This document shows positions 7,507 to 16,313 of a stretch of DNA of 64,000 nucleotides, one piece after another. The translations under genes were made by a program, and so were the position numbers. The stretch's first letter is position 1, and every line of letters starts with the position of its first letter. Source of the stretch: Arcanobacterium haemolyticum DSM 20595 (GTDB lineage: Bacteria > Actinomycetota > Actinomycetes > Actinomycetales > Actinomycetaceae); the NCBI RefSeq assembly GCF_000092365.1, contig NC_014218.1:1550001-1614000 (forward strand), in the 5' to 3' direction. Below the pieces are notes generated by a model that saw only the letters and a list, made by a program, of their open reading frames with translations, did no database searches and was not told the DNA's origin.

Positions 7507-10421
7507 CGGCTCAACCTCCGCCGGTTTACAGGCAACGCGAACAACAGCGAGAGCACCATAATCGCGTAAGTGATCGTGCTGAGTGTTCGATGGATGCCAT
7601 CGCGATATGTGATATGCACAGTTCCATGAGCATCTGCAGGGAGAATGAAACCCTGCGCCCACCCGCTCTGTTTATCGCTTTTGAGCACAGTATCTCCTAC
7701 CTGTGCATGCCAATGCGGATCCTTGCGTTCAGGAATAACAATTTTTCGTTCACTACTTGCTGGAGAAATCTGACGCTCATGGCCAGGAATCACCCGGAGG
7801 GTTGCAGAATCATTCCATTCCACACGCCAGAAGTCACCCGATTCGTGGCCAGACACATACGTCACATGAGGAAGAGCATTCAGCGCTCCAACCAGTTCAT
7901 TGCGTCGTGGATCGTTACTTGGTGGAACCACGATCAATGACACACCATGTACAGCCAGATCACGGGCAACATCGGGCGCCCTTCCAGTCACATTCGCAAC
8001 AGTTTGAGCAAGCACATCACGAGCCGCCGGATCTACCCCAACAGCCTGCGCTACCATCGTCAATTCATGAAGTTCTGTTCCATAGCCACGCCACAAATAT
8101 GCCGTAACCCCATCAGCCTGCGGTTCTAACGCCAAAACTTTCAGGCCAGAACGCTGATCCTCCCGTCCAACAGCAGGGATCAGAGACGATTGAACCGGGC
8201 GCACATCCCGAATCTTTGAATGATTCATGATCGTGTAGCCAGCTGACCCTATCCAACTCAGCCCAAGAGCTACCACAATCAACCCAACCACCAGATGGTA
8301 TACGCCAAACGACGCAGCACGAAGCCGCTTACGGGTCCCAGCGAAACCGCATGCCACCGCCGTCGTCAAAGAAACCCACACCAGTTCTTGGCCGTAACCA
8401 GGCCACAACGGAACAACAAACAACGCAATCGCCAAACCTGCCACTGCGAAAAGCCACGCCACGCGGGCGCGAGCATAGAAACGCACCTGGAACAAACCAA
8501 GCAACGCAACCAACGCCAAGCAAGCCGGCAACACGAACGCCAGCAAAGTAGGGAAACTCAACGAAAAATCGTCAAATGGAACCAAAGAAAGGATCGCACG
8601 GGGATCACGAACACCCGATTCAGACGCTCCTGGAGACGTGAGAAGATAGCCAATCCCAGCAAACCGGAAACCTGGAATATGAACCGCGAGCGCAGGAAGT
8701 GGCACCAACAACCAGCGCACCTGCGCCCGATGGTACACAAAACCAACCACTCCCACCACAAGCGTCACAACACCAAATACGGGCGCGCCCAACGATGCCA
8801 CCATCGCAAAGAAAGATAGAACACCCAGATCGTGCCGGCCACCACGCCACGCACCCCCAAGAGCATACACGCAGCCAGTCAAACCAAGGAAGGCCACCAC
8901 GCCAGAAATCCGGCCAGTCGCAACCGAATCCACAAACGCAGGCGCCGAAACCCACACCATGGTCAAACCGGCGCGAACATACCAACTAATAACGATCTTG
9001 CCCAACGCGGCATACGCCAACAACACAGCCAAAGGGAAAGCCAGCCACAACAACAGTGTCACTAAATGCCCCAGCGTAACCTGGAACGGGGAAAGCACCA
9101 AGAGCGGAAGCGAAAGGAACACCCACAACGCATCAATCGCGCCAGGATACCCATCCCCCGATTCGATCCAACCACGCAACACAGCAGCGAACAGGTCAGG
9201 GCCCTCCACCGTACCGGGCGCCAAATGCCGGCCAACCAGCACACCACCCGACGCCACAGGAATCAAAAACAAGCCCATCCACGCCAGCGAAACAGCACCC
9301 ACCAGAGCGCGTCCCCACCGGTTCGCACGCGCATTCTCCTGCAGTTCTTTTAACGTCAAGTGATCAGGAACGTCTGCCATTAAACGCGCATCCTGATGCG
9401 CCTTGCGGGTTTGGCGCTGTGCCAACCTCACGCTCCACGGCTTTTCTTCCAACGCACTCAACGCCCGCCGTGGAACCTTACGCACACGCCGAATCTGCGC
9501 CCGGCCACGCGCCACATGCGCCAACGCTCCCGCGATTTTCCAGCCCGCACGCACTTCTGCGCCAGCATAGCCAGGTTCATGCATAAAGAACCGGGCAATA
9601 GCCCGCACAATGCCGCCCAATACAAACCCTAACCACAACAACGGCACCAGCACGCAAGGAGCCGCCAACAAGGCGTTATAGGCTTGAGACACCCGGCGCA
9701 TCGCAAACGATTCCACCATGCGTTCTCCGAGCGATACGCGGGCATGCCGAATTCGCGCACGCGGTTCCACAACCACCCGGTAGCCCGCCAAACGAAGCCT
9801 GCGAGAAAATTCAAGCCCGTCCCCGAACGGCCCCAAAAATGGATCAAAACCGCCCAGTTCCTCCCACGCTTCGCTCCGCACCAGCATCCCGGCAGTGCCC
9901 ACAGCCAACACGTCAGTTCGCGAATCAAGCTGCCCCTGATCTAGTTCACCGGGTTCAACTTCAGGTACACGCCGTGCCGATCGGGTGGCACGAATACCCA
10001 CGCTTACAAGCGTGCGCGGCTCCCGATCCCACCCCACATGTTTAGGCCCAACAGCGCCGATCGAATGAGACGATTCACCCATACGCAACATCGCGTCCAA
10101 CGCATCTGGTTCCGGAGCTGAATCAGCATGCAACAGCCACAGCCACGAATCACAATCATCAGCCATGGCACGAAGAGTCTTAACGGCAGCACCAAACGAT
10201 GGCTGTTCGCCGATCACATGGACTCGGGCATCAGGTAGCGCCCGGCGAAGAAAAGGGAGATCAGCATCAGTTTCTATACCGATGAGCACGTGATCTACGG
10301 GAAGTTGTTGCGCGGCCAGTGCGGCCAACGTTTGGGCAAGATATGGAAAATCACGGCCTTGTGCAACCACAATGGCCGTGACGCTTCCTCGATCTATACC
10401 CTGTATTTTTTGATTATCCAC
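7503..10421 (-). CDS. Large membrane-bound family 2 glycosyltransferase
   Basis: A 972-residue protein. The N-terminal 290 residues form a GT-A fold glycosyltransferase: VTAIVVAQGRDFPYLAQTL opens the fold, LLHADSAPEPDAL carries the metal-binding acidic motif, and GDGLEFSRRLRLAGYRV is the acceptor-side motif. The remainder has many hydrophobic helices (about residues 370-750) and a C-terminal extracytoplasmic region ending in a last helix plus NRRRLSR. It probably moves a sugar onto a lipid-linked or surface acceptor at the membrane. Substrate unknown. It is followed by the coupled DUF5719 gene and lies 8 bases downstream of whiB. Confidence 0.88.
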   Translation of the reverse strand: MDNQKIQGIDRGSVTAIVVAQGRDFPYLAQTLAALAAQQLPVDHVLIGIETDADLPFLRRALPDARVHVIGEQPSFGAAVKTLRAMADDCDSWLWLLHADSAPEPDALDAMLRMGESSHSIGAVGPKHVGWDREPRTLVSVGIRATRSARRVPEVEPGELDQGQLDSRTDVLAVGTAGMLVRSEAWEELGGFDPFLGPFGDGLEFSRRLRLAGYRVVVEPRARIRHARVSLGERMVESFAMRRVSQAYNALLAAPCVLVPLLWLGFVLGGIVRAIARFFMHEPGYAGAEVRAGWKIAGALAHVARGRAQIRRVRKVPRRALSALEEKPWSVRLAQRQTRKAHQDARLMADVPDHLTLKELQENARANRWGRALVGAVSLAWMGLFLIPVASGGVLVGRHLAPGTVEGPDLFAAVLRGWIESGDGYPGAIDALWVFLSLPLLVLSPFQVTLGHLVTLLLWLAFPLAVLLAYAALGKIVISWYVRAGLTMVWVSAPAFVDSVATGRISGVVAFLGLTGCVYALGGAWRGGRHDLGVLSFFAMVASLGAPVFGVVTLVVGVVGFVYHRAQVRWLLVPLPALAVHIPGFRFAGIGYLLTSPGASESGVRDPRAILSLVPFDDFSLSFPTLLAFVLPACLALVALLGLFQVRFYARARVAWLFAVAGLAIALFVVPLWPGYGQELVWVSLTTAVACGFAGTRKRLRAASFGVYHLVVGLIVVALGLSWIGSAGYTIMNHSKIRDVRPVQSSLIPAVGREDQRSGLKVLALEPQADGVTAYLWRGYGTELHELTMVAQAVGVDPAARDVLAQTVANVTGRAPDVARDLAVHGVSLIVVPPSNDPRRNELVGALNALPHVTYVSGHESGDFWRVEWNDSATLRVIPGHERQISPASSERKIVIPERKDPHWHAQVGDTVLKSDKQSGWAQGFILPADAHGTVHITYRDGIHRTLSTITYAIMVLSLLFALPVNRRRLSR

Positions 10422-10429
10422 AGCGAACC

Positions 10430-10777
10430 TTAGCCGCGCACACTCCGAGTGGCCTTGCGCTCACGTGCCATGCGCTTCCGATCGTTATCTGATGTCCCGC
10501 CCCAAATTCCATGCCGGATATCGTTTGCCACAGCATATTCTAAACATTCGGCGCGGACAGCACAGCTGGCACACACCGAGGTTGCCGGGGCGGTGGACCC
10601 ACCTTTTTCAGGATAGAAAATATCTGGATCAGTTTGGGCACACAGAGCTTCTTCCATCCACGTGAGATCGTCCGCGTACTGAGTGCCATATCCTAGATTA
10701 AAGATGCCGCGCATGAGAGACCGAGTTGAGCGAGCATCGGAGCACATGCCCGGGGCTTTCATCTCGGTTTCCCTCAT
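10430..10777 (-). CDS. WhiB family Fe-S transcriptional regulator (WhiB2/WhmD-like)
   Basis: A 115-residue protein with the four WhiB cluster ligands C46, C69, C72 and C78 (C-x22-C-x2-C-x5-C), then the GIWGG turn at 90-94 and a basic C-terminus KRMARERKATRS for DNA contact. The local sequence (DPDIFYPEKGGST before the Cys triad) is most like WhiB2/WhmD, which controls septation and cell wall genes. That subclass call is from memory of the family. An ATG at 10762 with a GAGGG site could be an alternative start. The 193-base gap to the next gene is a divergent promoter region with no further gene. Confidence 0.92.
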   Translation of the reverse strand: MRETEMKAPGMCSDARSTRSLMRGIFNLGYGTQYADDLTWMEEALCAQTDPDIFYPEKGGSTAPATSVCASCAVRAECLEYAVANDIRHGIWGGTSDNDRKRMARERKATRSVRG

Positions 10778-10970
10778 AGCCAGATCCCTTCATAATTAAA
10801 TCACTATATAAATTACACGCGTGTCGCACCCCAAAAGTCAAGACGATAAGGCAAACTGTCCTCTAGCATTCGGAATAATCACAGATGCATGGAAGAATTT
10901 ACATTCACCCGTTTATCCGGTTTCGTCCAGTTACATAAAACATTGATCTTTCTCACTGAAACGAGTCATT

Positions 10971-11618
10971 ATGGCCATCCCGGCACCCACATTTTTATCC
11001 GTTCTTCTCTCACGCGGCACCAGTCCTGCCCTCGTGTGGTACGGCGATCAAGAGCGTATTGAACTATCAGGAAAAGTAGTTGCGATGCATTTGGCAAAGA
11101 TTACACAGTATCTACTTGATGATCTGGGGGTTGATTCGTCGAGCACGCTTGTTCTTGATCTACCGCCACACTGGAAGTCAGTGATGTGGGCGCTGGCGGG
11201 TCAGTTGGCTGAATGCACAGTTGCGTTGGAAGCCGGAGAGGTTTCGTGGAACGACGTCGTCGTCACCTCACACCCAACCCAACCCGATTCGAACGCAACG
11301 AATCTTGCGTTAACCCTGGAATCACTTGCGTTTTCCTGGCCAGGGGAACTTCCCGAAGGGTACGACGACGCGGCATCGGCACCCATGCGCTACCCTGACT
11401 CAATCGATCCCTACACGCTCACCGGGGAGGTAGACGGCCTCACTCCGCCTTCAGCCGAAACTCCTATGCTCGCGGTACCACCCAACGATCTCCAAACCCT
11501 CACGAAACAGTTCGCTGGAGCCATTTCCCACGGATATGGCCTGGTGATAATCTCCCCACAAGCGAACACTGAACGGGTCATCTCCGGAGAAAATGCATCA
11601 ACCTGGGGTAGAATTTGA
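10971..11618 (+). CDS. TIGR03089 family protein (truncated adenylate-forming-enzyme-like)
   Basis: A 215-residue protein that looks like the N-terminal part of an AMP-binding ligase without the P-loop or C-terminal lid: an alpha/beta start (PALVWYGDQERIELSGKVV), then LDLPPHWKSVMWALAG. This is the actinobacterial TIGR03089 family. It has no known activity and usually lies beside an LCP gene, as here. It is probably the first gene of a plus-strand group with the two LCP genes (57-base gap). Confidence 0.82.
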   Translation: MAIPAPTFLSVLLSRGTSPALVWYGDQERIELSGKVVAMHLAKITQYLLDDLGVDSSSTLVLDLPPHWKSVMWALAGQLAECTVALEAGEVSWNDVVVTSHPTQPDSNATNLALTLESLAFSWPGELPEGYDDAASAPMRYPDSIDPYTLTGEVDGLTPPSAETPMLAVPPNDLQTLTKQFAGAISHGYGLVIISPQANTERVISGENASTWGRI

Positions 11619-11675
11619 CCACTCAATGATTGTTGCGCACAGGCGCAACCCCAACGAGATTGTAGGAACACAAGC

Positions 11676-12833
11676 GTGGTTAAAACGAATGACAACATAG
11701 ATGTTTCCCCCCGCTCGGCTTCGCATCAGCGAAAGAGTAATCCGTGGCGAAACAGACTACGGATCTTCGGCCTGGCTATTTTCGCGTTTATCCTCACCAG
11801 CGGAACCGCATTTGGAACCATGCTTTACGAACTACAGCAATCGATCACACAGCACGATATTGCTGCGCTTGTTGAACAAAAGGAACGTCCCGTCCAAAAC
11901 CAGGCGCCTCTAGATCAAAAAGCCGGAAAACCACTCAACATTCTGCTCCTTGGCGCAGATAAGGAAGATGGTGGAATCCAACGCTCCGATACCACGATGA
12001 TCGTTCACGTCTCCGCCAACCGGGAGCGTGTTGATGTGGTGTCGATTCCACGTGACACTCTTGTGAACATCCCGTCGTGTGTAACCGGAAATAATGGAAA
12101 CTCCTACCCACAAGAAGATGCCATGTTCAACTCCGCCTTCTCTACAGGCGGTTCTAACGGTGGCACCGTGGCACAAGCAGCCGCGTGTACTCTACGTACC
12201 GTTGAAGAACTCACCGGCATTTACATTGATGGGTTCGCTGTGTTGAACTTCGATTCGTTCCGGGATGTGGTGGATACCATCGGCGGTATCGATCTGTGCT
12301 TCAACGAAGCTGTGGACGATCAGTACTCCGGAATTAAACTCGATGCCGGCTGCCACCATCTTGATGGAACGCAAGCGCTTGGCATTGCTCGTGCCCGCTA
12401 CTCTATTGGGGACGGTACAGATATTGGCCGAATTTCACGTCAGCACCAAGTGGTTACCGCGATCGCAAAGAAAACATTCTCGCTGAACTTCTTCACCGAT
12501 ATCTCTACCTTCTACGGAATCATCAAAGACGTCACTAGCCACATGGATCTTTCCAATGGCTTGGGCGATATCCAGTGGCTTGGCGGGTTCGCCTACTCGT
12601 TGCGGAATATCGATCCGGATTCGATCAATTTCGCAACTATGCCTCACGTATATGAAGGGGCCCGCGTACGGCCGTCTGCCAATGCAAGTTTGGTGTGGAA
12701 GGCGTTGCTGAATGATCAGCCGATTCCAGCCGAAGCCTTGGCAACCGATTCTGGCCCGGACATCATCCGAAGCGTCACTCCAGAACAGCTGGAAGAATTC
12801 AAAAACAACCTAGGTTCGGGCCTGCACAAATAA
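11676..12833 (+). CDS. LCP (LytR-CpsA-Psr) family cell wall polymer ligase
   Basis: A 385-residue protein: short cytoplasmic N-terminus, one membrane helix (about residues 30-50), then the LCP domain outside the cell. Family landmarks are LLLGADKEDGGIQRSDTTM, the phosphate-binding SIPRDTLVNIP, and a conserved arginine segment ARARYSIGDGTDIGRISRQ. LCP enzymes transfer polyprenyl-phosphate-linked polymers onto peptidoglycan, or onto proteins in actinobacteria. GTG start at 11676 with a weak AGGAA site upstream. The next gene, 17 bases downstream, encodes a second LCP protein. Confidence 0.9.
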   Translation: MVKTNDNIDVSPRSASHQRKSNPWRNRLRIFGLAIFAFILTSGTAFGTMLYELQQSITQHDIAALVEQKERPVQNQAPLDQKAGKPLNILLLGADKEDGGIQRSDTTMIVHVSANRERVDVVSIPRDTLVNIPSCVTGNNGNSYPQEDAMFNSAFSTGGSNGGTVAQAAACTLRTVEELTGIYIDGFAVLNFDSFRDVVDTIGGIDLCFNEAVDDQYSGIKLDAGCHHLDGTQALGIARARYSIGDGTDIGRISRQHQVVTAIAKKTFSLNFFTDISTFYGIIKDVTSHMDLSNGLGDIQWLGGFAYSLRNIDPDSINFATMPHVYEGARVRPSANASLVWKALLNDQPIPAEALATDSGPDIIRSVTPEQLEEFKNNLGSGLHK

Positions 12834-12850
12834 GTCTCTGAGGGGAAATC

Positions 12851-14203
12851 ATGACTCAACCGCCGTCTTTTGAGCCGCGCAAACGCCGCAGCCGGCCGTC
12901 GAGTGCTGGTGCGCGCCGCGTGGGCCGCCCGGATTCACCGTCAGAAGATTCAGCTCGGCCACGCCAGTCTGCCCCTCGCCCAACGAAAGCGCCTCGTATT
13001 GAACCAGTGCGCCGTACTCCTGCCCGTCCGGATGTGGATCACAGCGTTTCCTCTTCCCAGGCTCCGCAACGCCGAACACCTGCCGGCCCTATTCGCAAGT
13101 CTGCTTTCTCGCACCCGAATCAGCAGTATCAGGCGCGCCCTGACGATGCCGCTGAATCGAATCAGCCTCCGCGTTTTCCGGCCCAACGGCCAGTGCAACC
13201 ACCTCCGCATACGCCAGAACGCCACGCTCCTCATACGCCTCTTATTGCGCCCGCGCAGCGCAGGCGCGGCGTAAAGTATTATGCCCGCATGGCGGGGATT
13301 GCAGCGTTGTGTTGCGTGCTTGCTGTGGGCGGCTGGGTCTATTACCTGTTTAGCTACGGAAATTCGCAGGTCACGCGCATTTCGGCGTTGACTGGAGCCG
13401 AAGGCACCCCTGGCACCACCTACTTGATCGTTGGATCGGATGAACGAGGCGGTATCGTTTCGGATCCTACGGAGGGGCATCGTGCAGATACGATCATGCT
13501 TCTTCACGTGCCAGATTCTGGTTCCACGTCTCTTATCTCGATTCCTCGCGATACTCTGGTTGACTATCCTGATGGATCTTCGGGGAAGATCAATGCGTCG
13601 TTGAATATTGGTGGCCATCAGGCGCTTGTGGGCACAGTCGAAAAGCTGACCGGGTTAACGGTGGATCATTACGTGCAGATTGGCATGGACGGCGTGAAGG
13701 AGTTGACGGACGCCGTGGGCGGGGTCAACTTGTGTTTGGATTATGACGTCAATGATGAGTTTTCTGGTTTGGTGTGGCAGGCTGGTTGCCATGACGTTGA
13801 TGGCACTAAGGCGTTAGCTTTTTCTCGGATGCGTTACCAGGATCCGTTGGGCGATATTGGCCGTACGGCACGCCAGCGCCAGGTTGTATCGAAGATTATC
13901 GGTAAAGCGGCGTCCACAAGCACATTCTTGAATCCGTTTACTCAGCACAGTTTGGTTGGTTCGGCCGCGTCTGTGTTGACTGTGGACAATGAGGATTCCT
14001 TGATGGATGTTGCGTGGGCTGGGTTGGCGTTGCGTGGCGCGATTGGCCCCGATGGAATGATGGGTGCTCCTCCGATTAGTTCGCTTAATTACGTTGGCTA
14101 TGACGGGGCATCGTATGTTTTGTTGGATTCGGATAAGATTGACGCGTTCTGGGAGCATGTTCGTAACGGCACAGTAACGAAGGATATGTTTGCGTCGTTT
14201 TAA
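12851..14203 (+). CDS. LCP family protein with long Pro/Arg-rich cytoplasmic tail
   Basis: A 450-residue protein. The first ~135 residues are basic and Pro/Arg/Gln-rich with no predicted fold, followed by one membrane helix (about 146-167) and the LCP domain: LIVGSDERGG, RADTIMLLHV, SIPRDTLVDYP, SRMRYQDPLGDIGRTARQRQ. It is a paralogue of the gene just upstream and probably acts in the same polymer attachment step. The GAGGGGAAATC site fixes the ATG. The long basic tail could be a target for Ser/Thr kinases or scaffolds; that is inference. It ends 1 base short of the convergent kinase gene, leaving no room for an intergenic terminator. Confidence 0.9.
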   Translation: MTQPPSFEPRKRRSRPSSAGARRVGRPDSPSEDSARPRQSAPRPTKAPRIEPVRRTPARPDVDHSVSSSQAPQRRTPAGPIRKSAFSHPNQQYQARPDDAAESNQPPRFPAQRPVQPPPHTPERHAPHTPLIAPAQRRRGVKYYARMAGIAALCCVLAVGGWVYYLFSYGNSQVTRISALTGAEGTPGTTYLIVGSDERGGIVSDPTEGHRADTIMLLHVPDSGSTSLISIPRDTLVDYPDGSSGKINASLNIGGHQALVGTVEKLTGLTVDHYVQIGMDGVKELTDAVGGVNLCLDYDVNDEFSGLVWQAGCHDVDGTKALAFSRMRYQDPLGDIGRTARQRQVVSKIIGKAASTSTFLNPFTQHSLVGSAASVLTVDNEDSLMDVAWAGLALRGAIGPDGMMGAPPISSLNYVGYDGASYVLLDSDKIDAFWEHVRNGTVTKDMFASF

Positions 14204-14204
14204 A

Positions 14205-15521
14205 TTATCGACGACGACGCCGTGAGCTCATCGATATCACTGCTCCACGTGGAACCACACGTGATGGATCGAGCTGGTGTGGTACAGCCGCCAACGTGAG
14301 CGTGAATTCTGCAGGTTTGCGGGCGGTGAGTTCAAGGCGGCCGCCATCGTTTGATGCTAATTCGCGTGCTACTGCTAGCCCGATCCCAGTGGATCCGCCG
14401 CCCGATACGCCTTTGAGGAAGATGGAATCTGCGAGTTCGTCTGGCACACCCAAGCCTTCGTCACGGACTTTGATATTGACCATTCGGCCTGATTTTATTG
14501 GGGTTATTGTGGTTGTTCCAGCACCGTATTTGAGCGAATTTTCGATCAAGGTGGCAAGGATTTGTGCCAACGATCCTGGAGTGGCAAGAACAGGGTTGTA
14601 ATCGCCTTCTGCTAGGACTAACGTGCGGTGGGCTTTACGGAATATGGTTGCCCATTCGTGGTGTTGTTGTTCGCAAACATCACGCAGATTAACAGCTTCA
14701 GTAGTTCCGCCAACGCCTGTGGAGGATTTGCGCATAAGCTCTGTTACTACTCCGCTTAGGCGATCAATTTGTTCTAGGGCACGTTCGGCTTCGGTGGCAA
14801 CTTCAGAATCGTCTGCCAAAAATTGGATTTCTTCAATCCGCATAGAAAGTGCGGTGAGTGGTGTTCGGAGTTGGTGGGCCGCATCGGCGGCGAACTGGCG
14901 TTCGGCGGCGATGCGGCCCGCCATCCGGCTAGCAGTTCGTTCGAGTTCTTGATAAACCAGATCGATTTCTTCGATCCCTGATAGGGACATGCGTGGGCGA
15001 ACTTGCCCCGCCCCGATTTGTTCCGCCGTTGCCGCAAGGAGAATGAGAGGATCTGAGAGTGTTCGGGCGCGCCTGCGCGCCACCCATGCCCCAACTGTGA
15101 ATGCAGCCAGGACAAGGGCAACTGCGCCTGCGATAAGTTGAACGATGTTGTGGAGTGCCGCTGAGCGTGGGGCAGAAATAGTTACAAGCGATCCTTGCGT
15201 GGTAAATCGCCGCAGTTCGAAGCGTGACGGCGCAACTGGGCTGGTAGATTCTACTGTTTGCCCATCTGGGTACACGACAGAAATATGAACACCTGACAGA
15301 TGCGATGATTCAGCGAGCGAATCGAGCAGGTTGATCCACACTTTTGACTTGTTTTGTTCCAATCGCCCTACGATTTCTACAACCGCTTGGGAACGAATTT
15401 CGACGCTCGTTTCGGCATCTTTCCAGATAAGGTAACTGCCGAGCAACATTCCAGGAATAGCCAAGAATAAAACTGCAACACCAACAGCTACGGTAACTAG
15501 AGCAACTGCCCGCTGGCGCAT
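14205..15521 (-). CDS. Sensor histidine kinase
   Basis: A 438-residue kinase: TM1 near 8-32, a short extracytoplasmic sensor (about 33-125), TM2 near 126-148, a HAMP-like linker, then AAHQLRTPL with the phospho-accepting His at 216. The ATPase has IENSLKYG (N-box), DEGLGVP (G1) and GSTGIGLA (G2). It ends in a five-arginine tail. It follows its response regulator by 22 bases. The signal is unknown. The AAHQLRTPL H-box is typical of actinobacterial OmpR-type kinases. Confidence 0.9.
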   Translation of the reverse strand: MRQRAVALVTVAVGVAVLFLAIPGMLLGSYLIWKDAETSVEIRSQAVVEIVGRLEQNKSKVWINLLDSLAESSHLSGVHISVVYPDGQTVESTSPVAPSRFELRRFTTQGSLVTISAPRSAALHNIVQLIAGAVALVLAAFTVGAWVARRRARTLSDPLILLAATAEQIGAGQVRPRMSLSGIEEIDLVYQELERTASRMAGRIAAERQFAADAAHQLRTPLTALSMRIEEIQFLADDSEVATEAERALEQIDRLSGVVTELMRKSSTGVGGTTEAVNLRDVCEQQHHEWATIFRKAHRTLVLAEGDYNPVLATPGSLAQILATLIENSLKYGAGTTTITPIKSGRMVNIKVRDEGLGVPDELADSIFLKGVSGGGSTGIGLAVARELASNDGGRLELTARKPAEFTLTLAAVPHQLDPSRVVPRGAVISMSSRRRRR

Positions 15522-15543
15522 CGCACACCTTCTTCAGGCTAGA

Positions 15544-16224
15544 TCAGGCGTTTTCGAATCGGAATCCCATGCCGCGCACGGTGGTGATGTAATGTGGTTC
15601 GGTAACATCATCGCCAAGTTTGCGGCGCAACCACGATACGTGCATATCCAATTTCTTCGTGGATGTTTCGATGTCTTTACTCCACATCGTAGCCATGAGG
15701 CTTTCACGTGAAACAACAGAGCCAGCCGAACGCAAAAGGATGGTAAGCAATTCAAACTCTTTGCCTGTGAGCTGGAGTTCTTCATCGCCTAGGTACGCAC
15801 GATGGGCAGAAATATCAACGCTCACATCCTGCGCTTTAATCATTCCGACTGTTTCATCTGAAGAAACGGACCGCCGTAAGAGTGCACGAACGCGCGCCAA
15901 CAGTTCTGCAAGCCTAAATGGCTTGGTGACGTAATCATCGGCACCAGCATCAAGGCCAACAACCATATCTACTTCTTCTGCACGAGCAGTGAGGATAAGG
16001 ATTGGGCACGACTGGCCTTCAGTACGTGCAGCACGAGCAACATCCAAGCCGTCCATATCAGGAAGCCCCAAATCAAGGACCATGAGATCAATGGAGGACG
16101 ACACGAGGTCAATCGCTTCTTGGCCTGTAGCCACAGAAGTCACATCGTATCCTTCACGTGTGAACGCGCGAACAAGCGGGCCTGAAATAGCCGAATCATC
16201 TTCTACAATAAGTACTTTCGTCAT
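15544..16224 (-). CDS. OmpR/PhoB-type response regulator
   Basis: A 226-residue regulator: receiver acidic pair at 9-10, phospho-acceptor Asp51 in MVLDLGLPDMDGL, conserved Lys in DDYVTKPF, and a C-terminal winged helix (KLDMHVSWLRRKLGDD, ITTVRGMGFRFE). Partner of the kinase downstream. The target regulon is unknown. The DNA-binding domain gene carries a parS-like palindrome at 15700-15715, encoding the SRES residues before helix LMATMW; the codons are ordinary, so the site may serve a second function or be chance. Confidence 0.92.
   Translation of the reverse strand: MTKVLIVEDDSAISGPLVRAFTREGYDVTSVATGQEAIDLVSSSIDLMVLDLGLPDMDGLDVARAARTEGQSCPILILTARAEEVDMVVGLDAGADDYVTKPFRLAELLARVRALLRRSVSSDETVGMIKAQDVSVDISAHRAYLGDEELQLTGKEFELLTILLRSAGSVVSRESLMATMWSKDIETSTKKLDMHVSWLRRKLGDDVTEPHYITTVRGMGFRFENA
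15700..15715. other. parS-like palindrome inside response regulator gene
   Basis: The plus strand reads GCTTTCACGTGAAACA, 14 of 16 bases matching the classical ParB site TGTTTCACGTGAAACA, with the 12-base core TTTCACGTGAAA perfect. parS sites are often inside genes, so location does not argue against it. Confidence 0.5.
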
Positions 16225-16313
16225 ACCATTTCCCCTTGCCTAGATAGATGTACGTGCTTAATCTAGCACACCTTCCCTCATTAAAGTAAAGGAAGATTCA
16301 AGATTTGACGAGA

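Noticed and set aside
6037-7662. Longer start for the DUF5719 gene at 7662
   Set aside because: The extra 52 residues overlap the glycosyltransferase end and would bury the signal peptide; the ATG at 7506 has the 4-base coupled overlap.
6196-14220. The same short CGACGACGACGCC run near 6.2 and 14.2 kb as a dispersed repeat
   Set aside because: Only 13 bases, low complexity, and in coding sequence of two unrelated genes (in the kinase it encodes the arginine tail).
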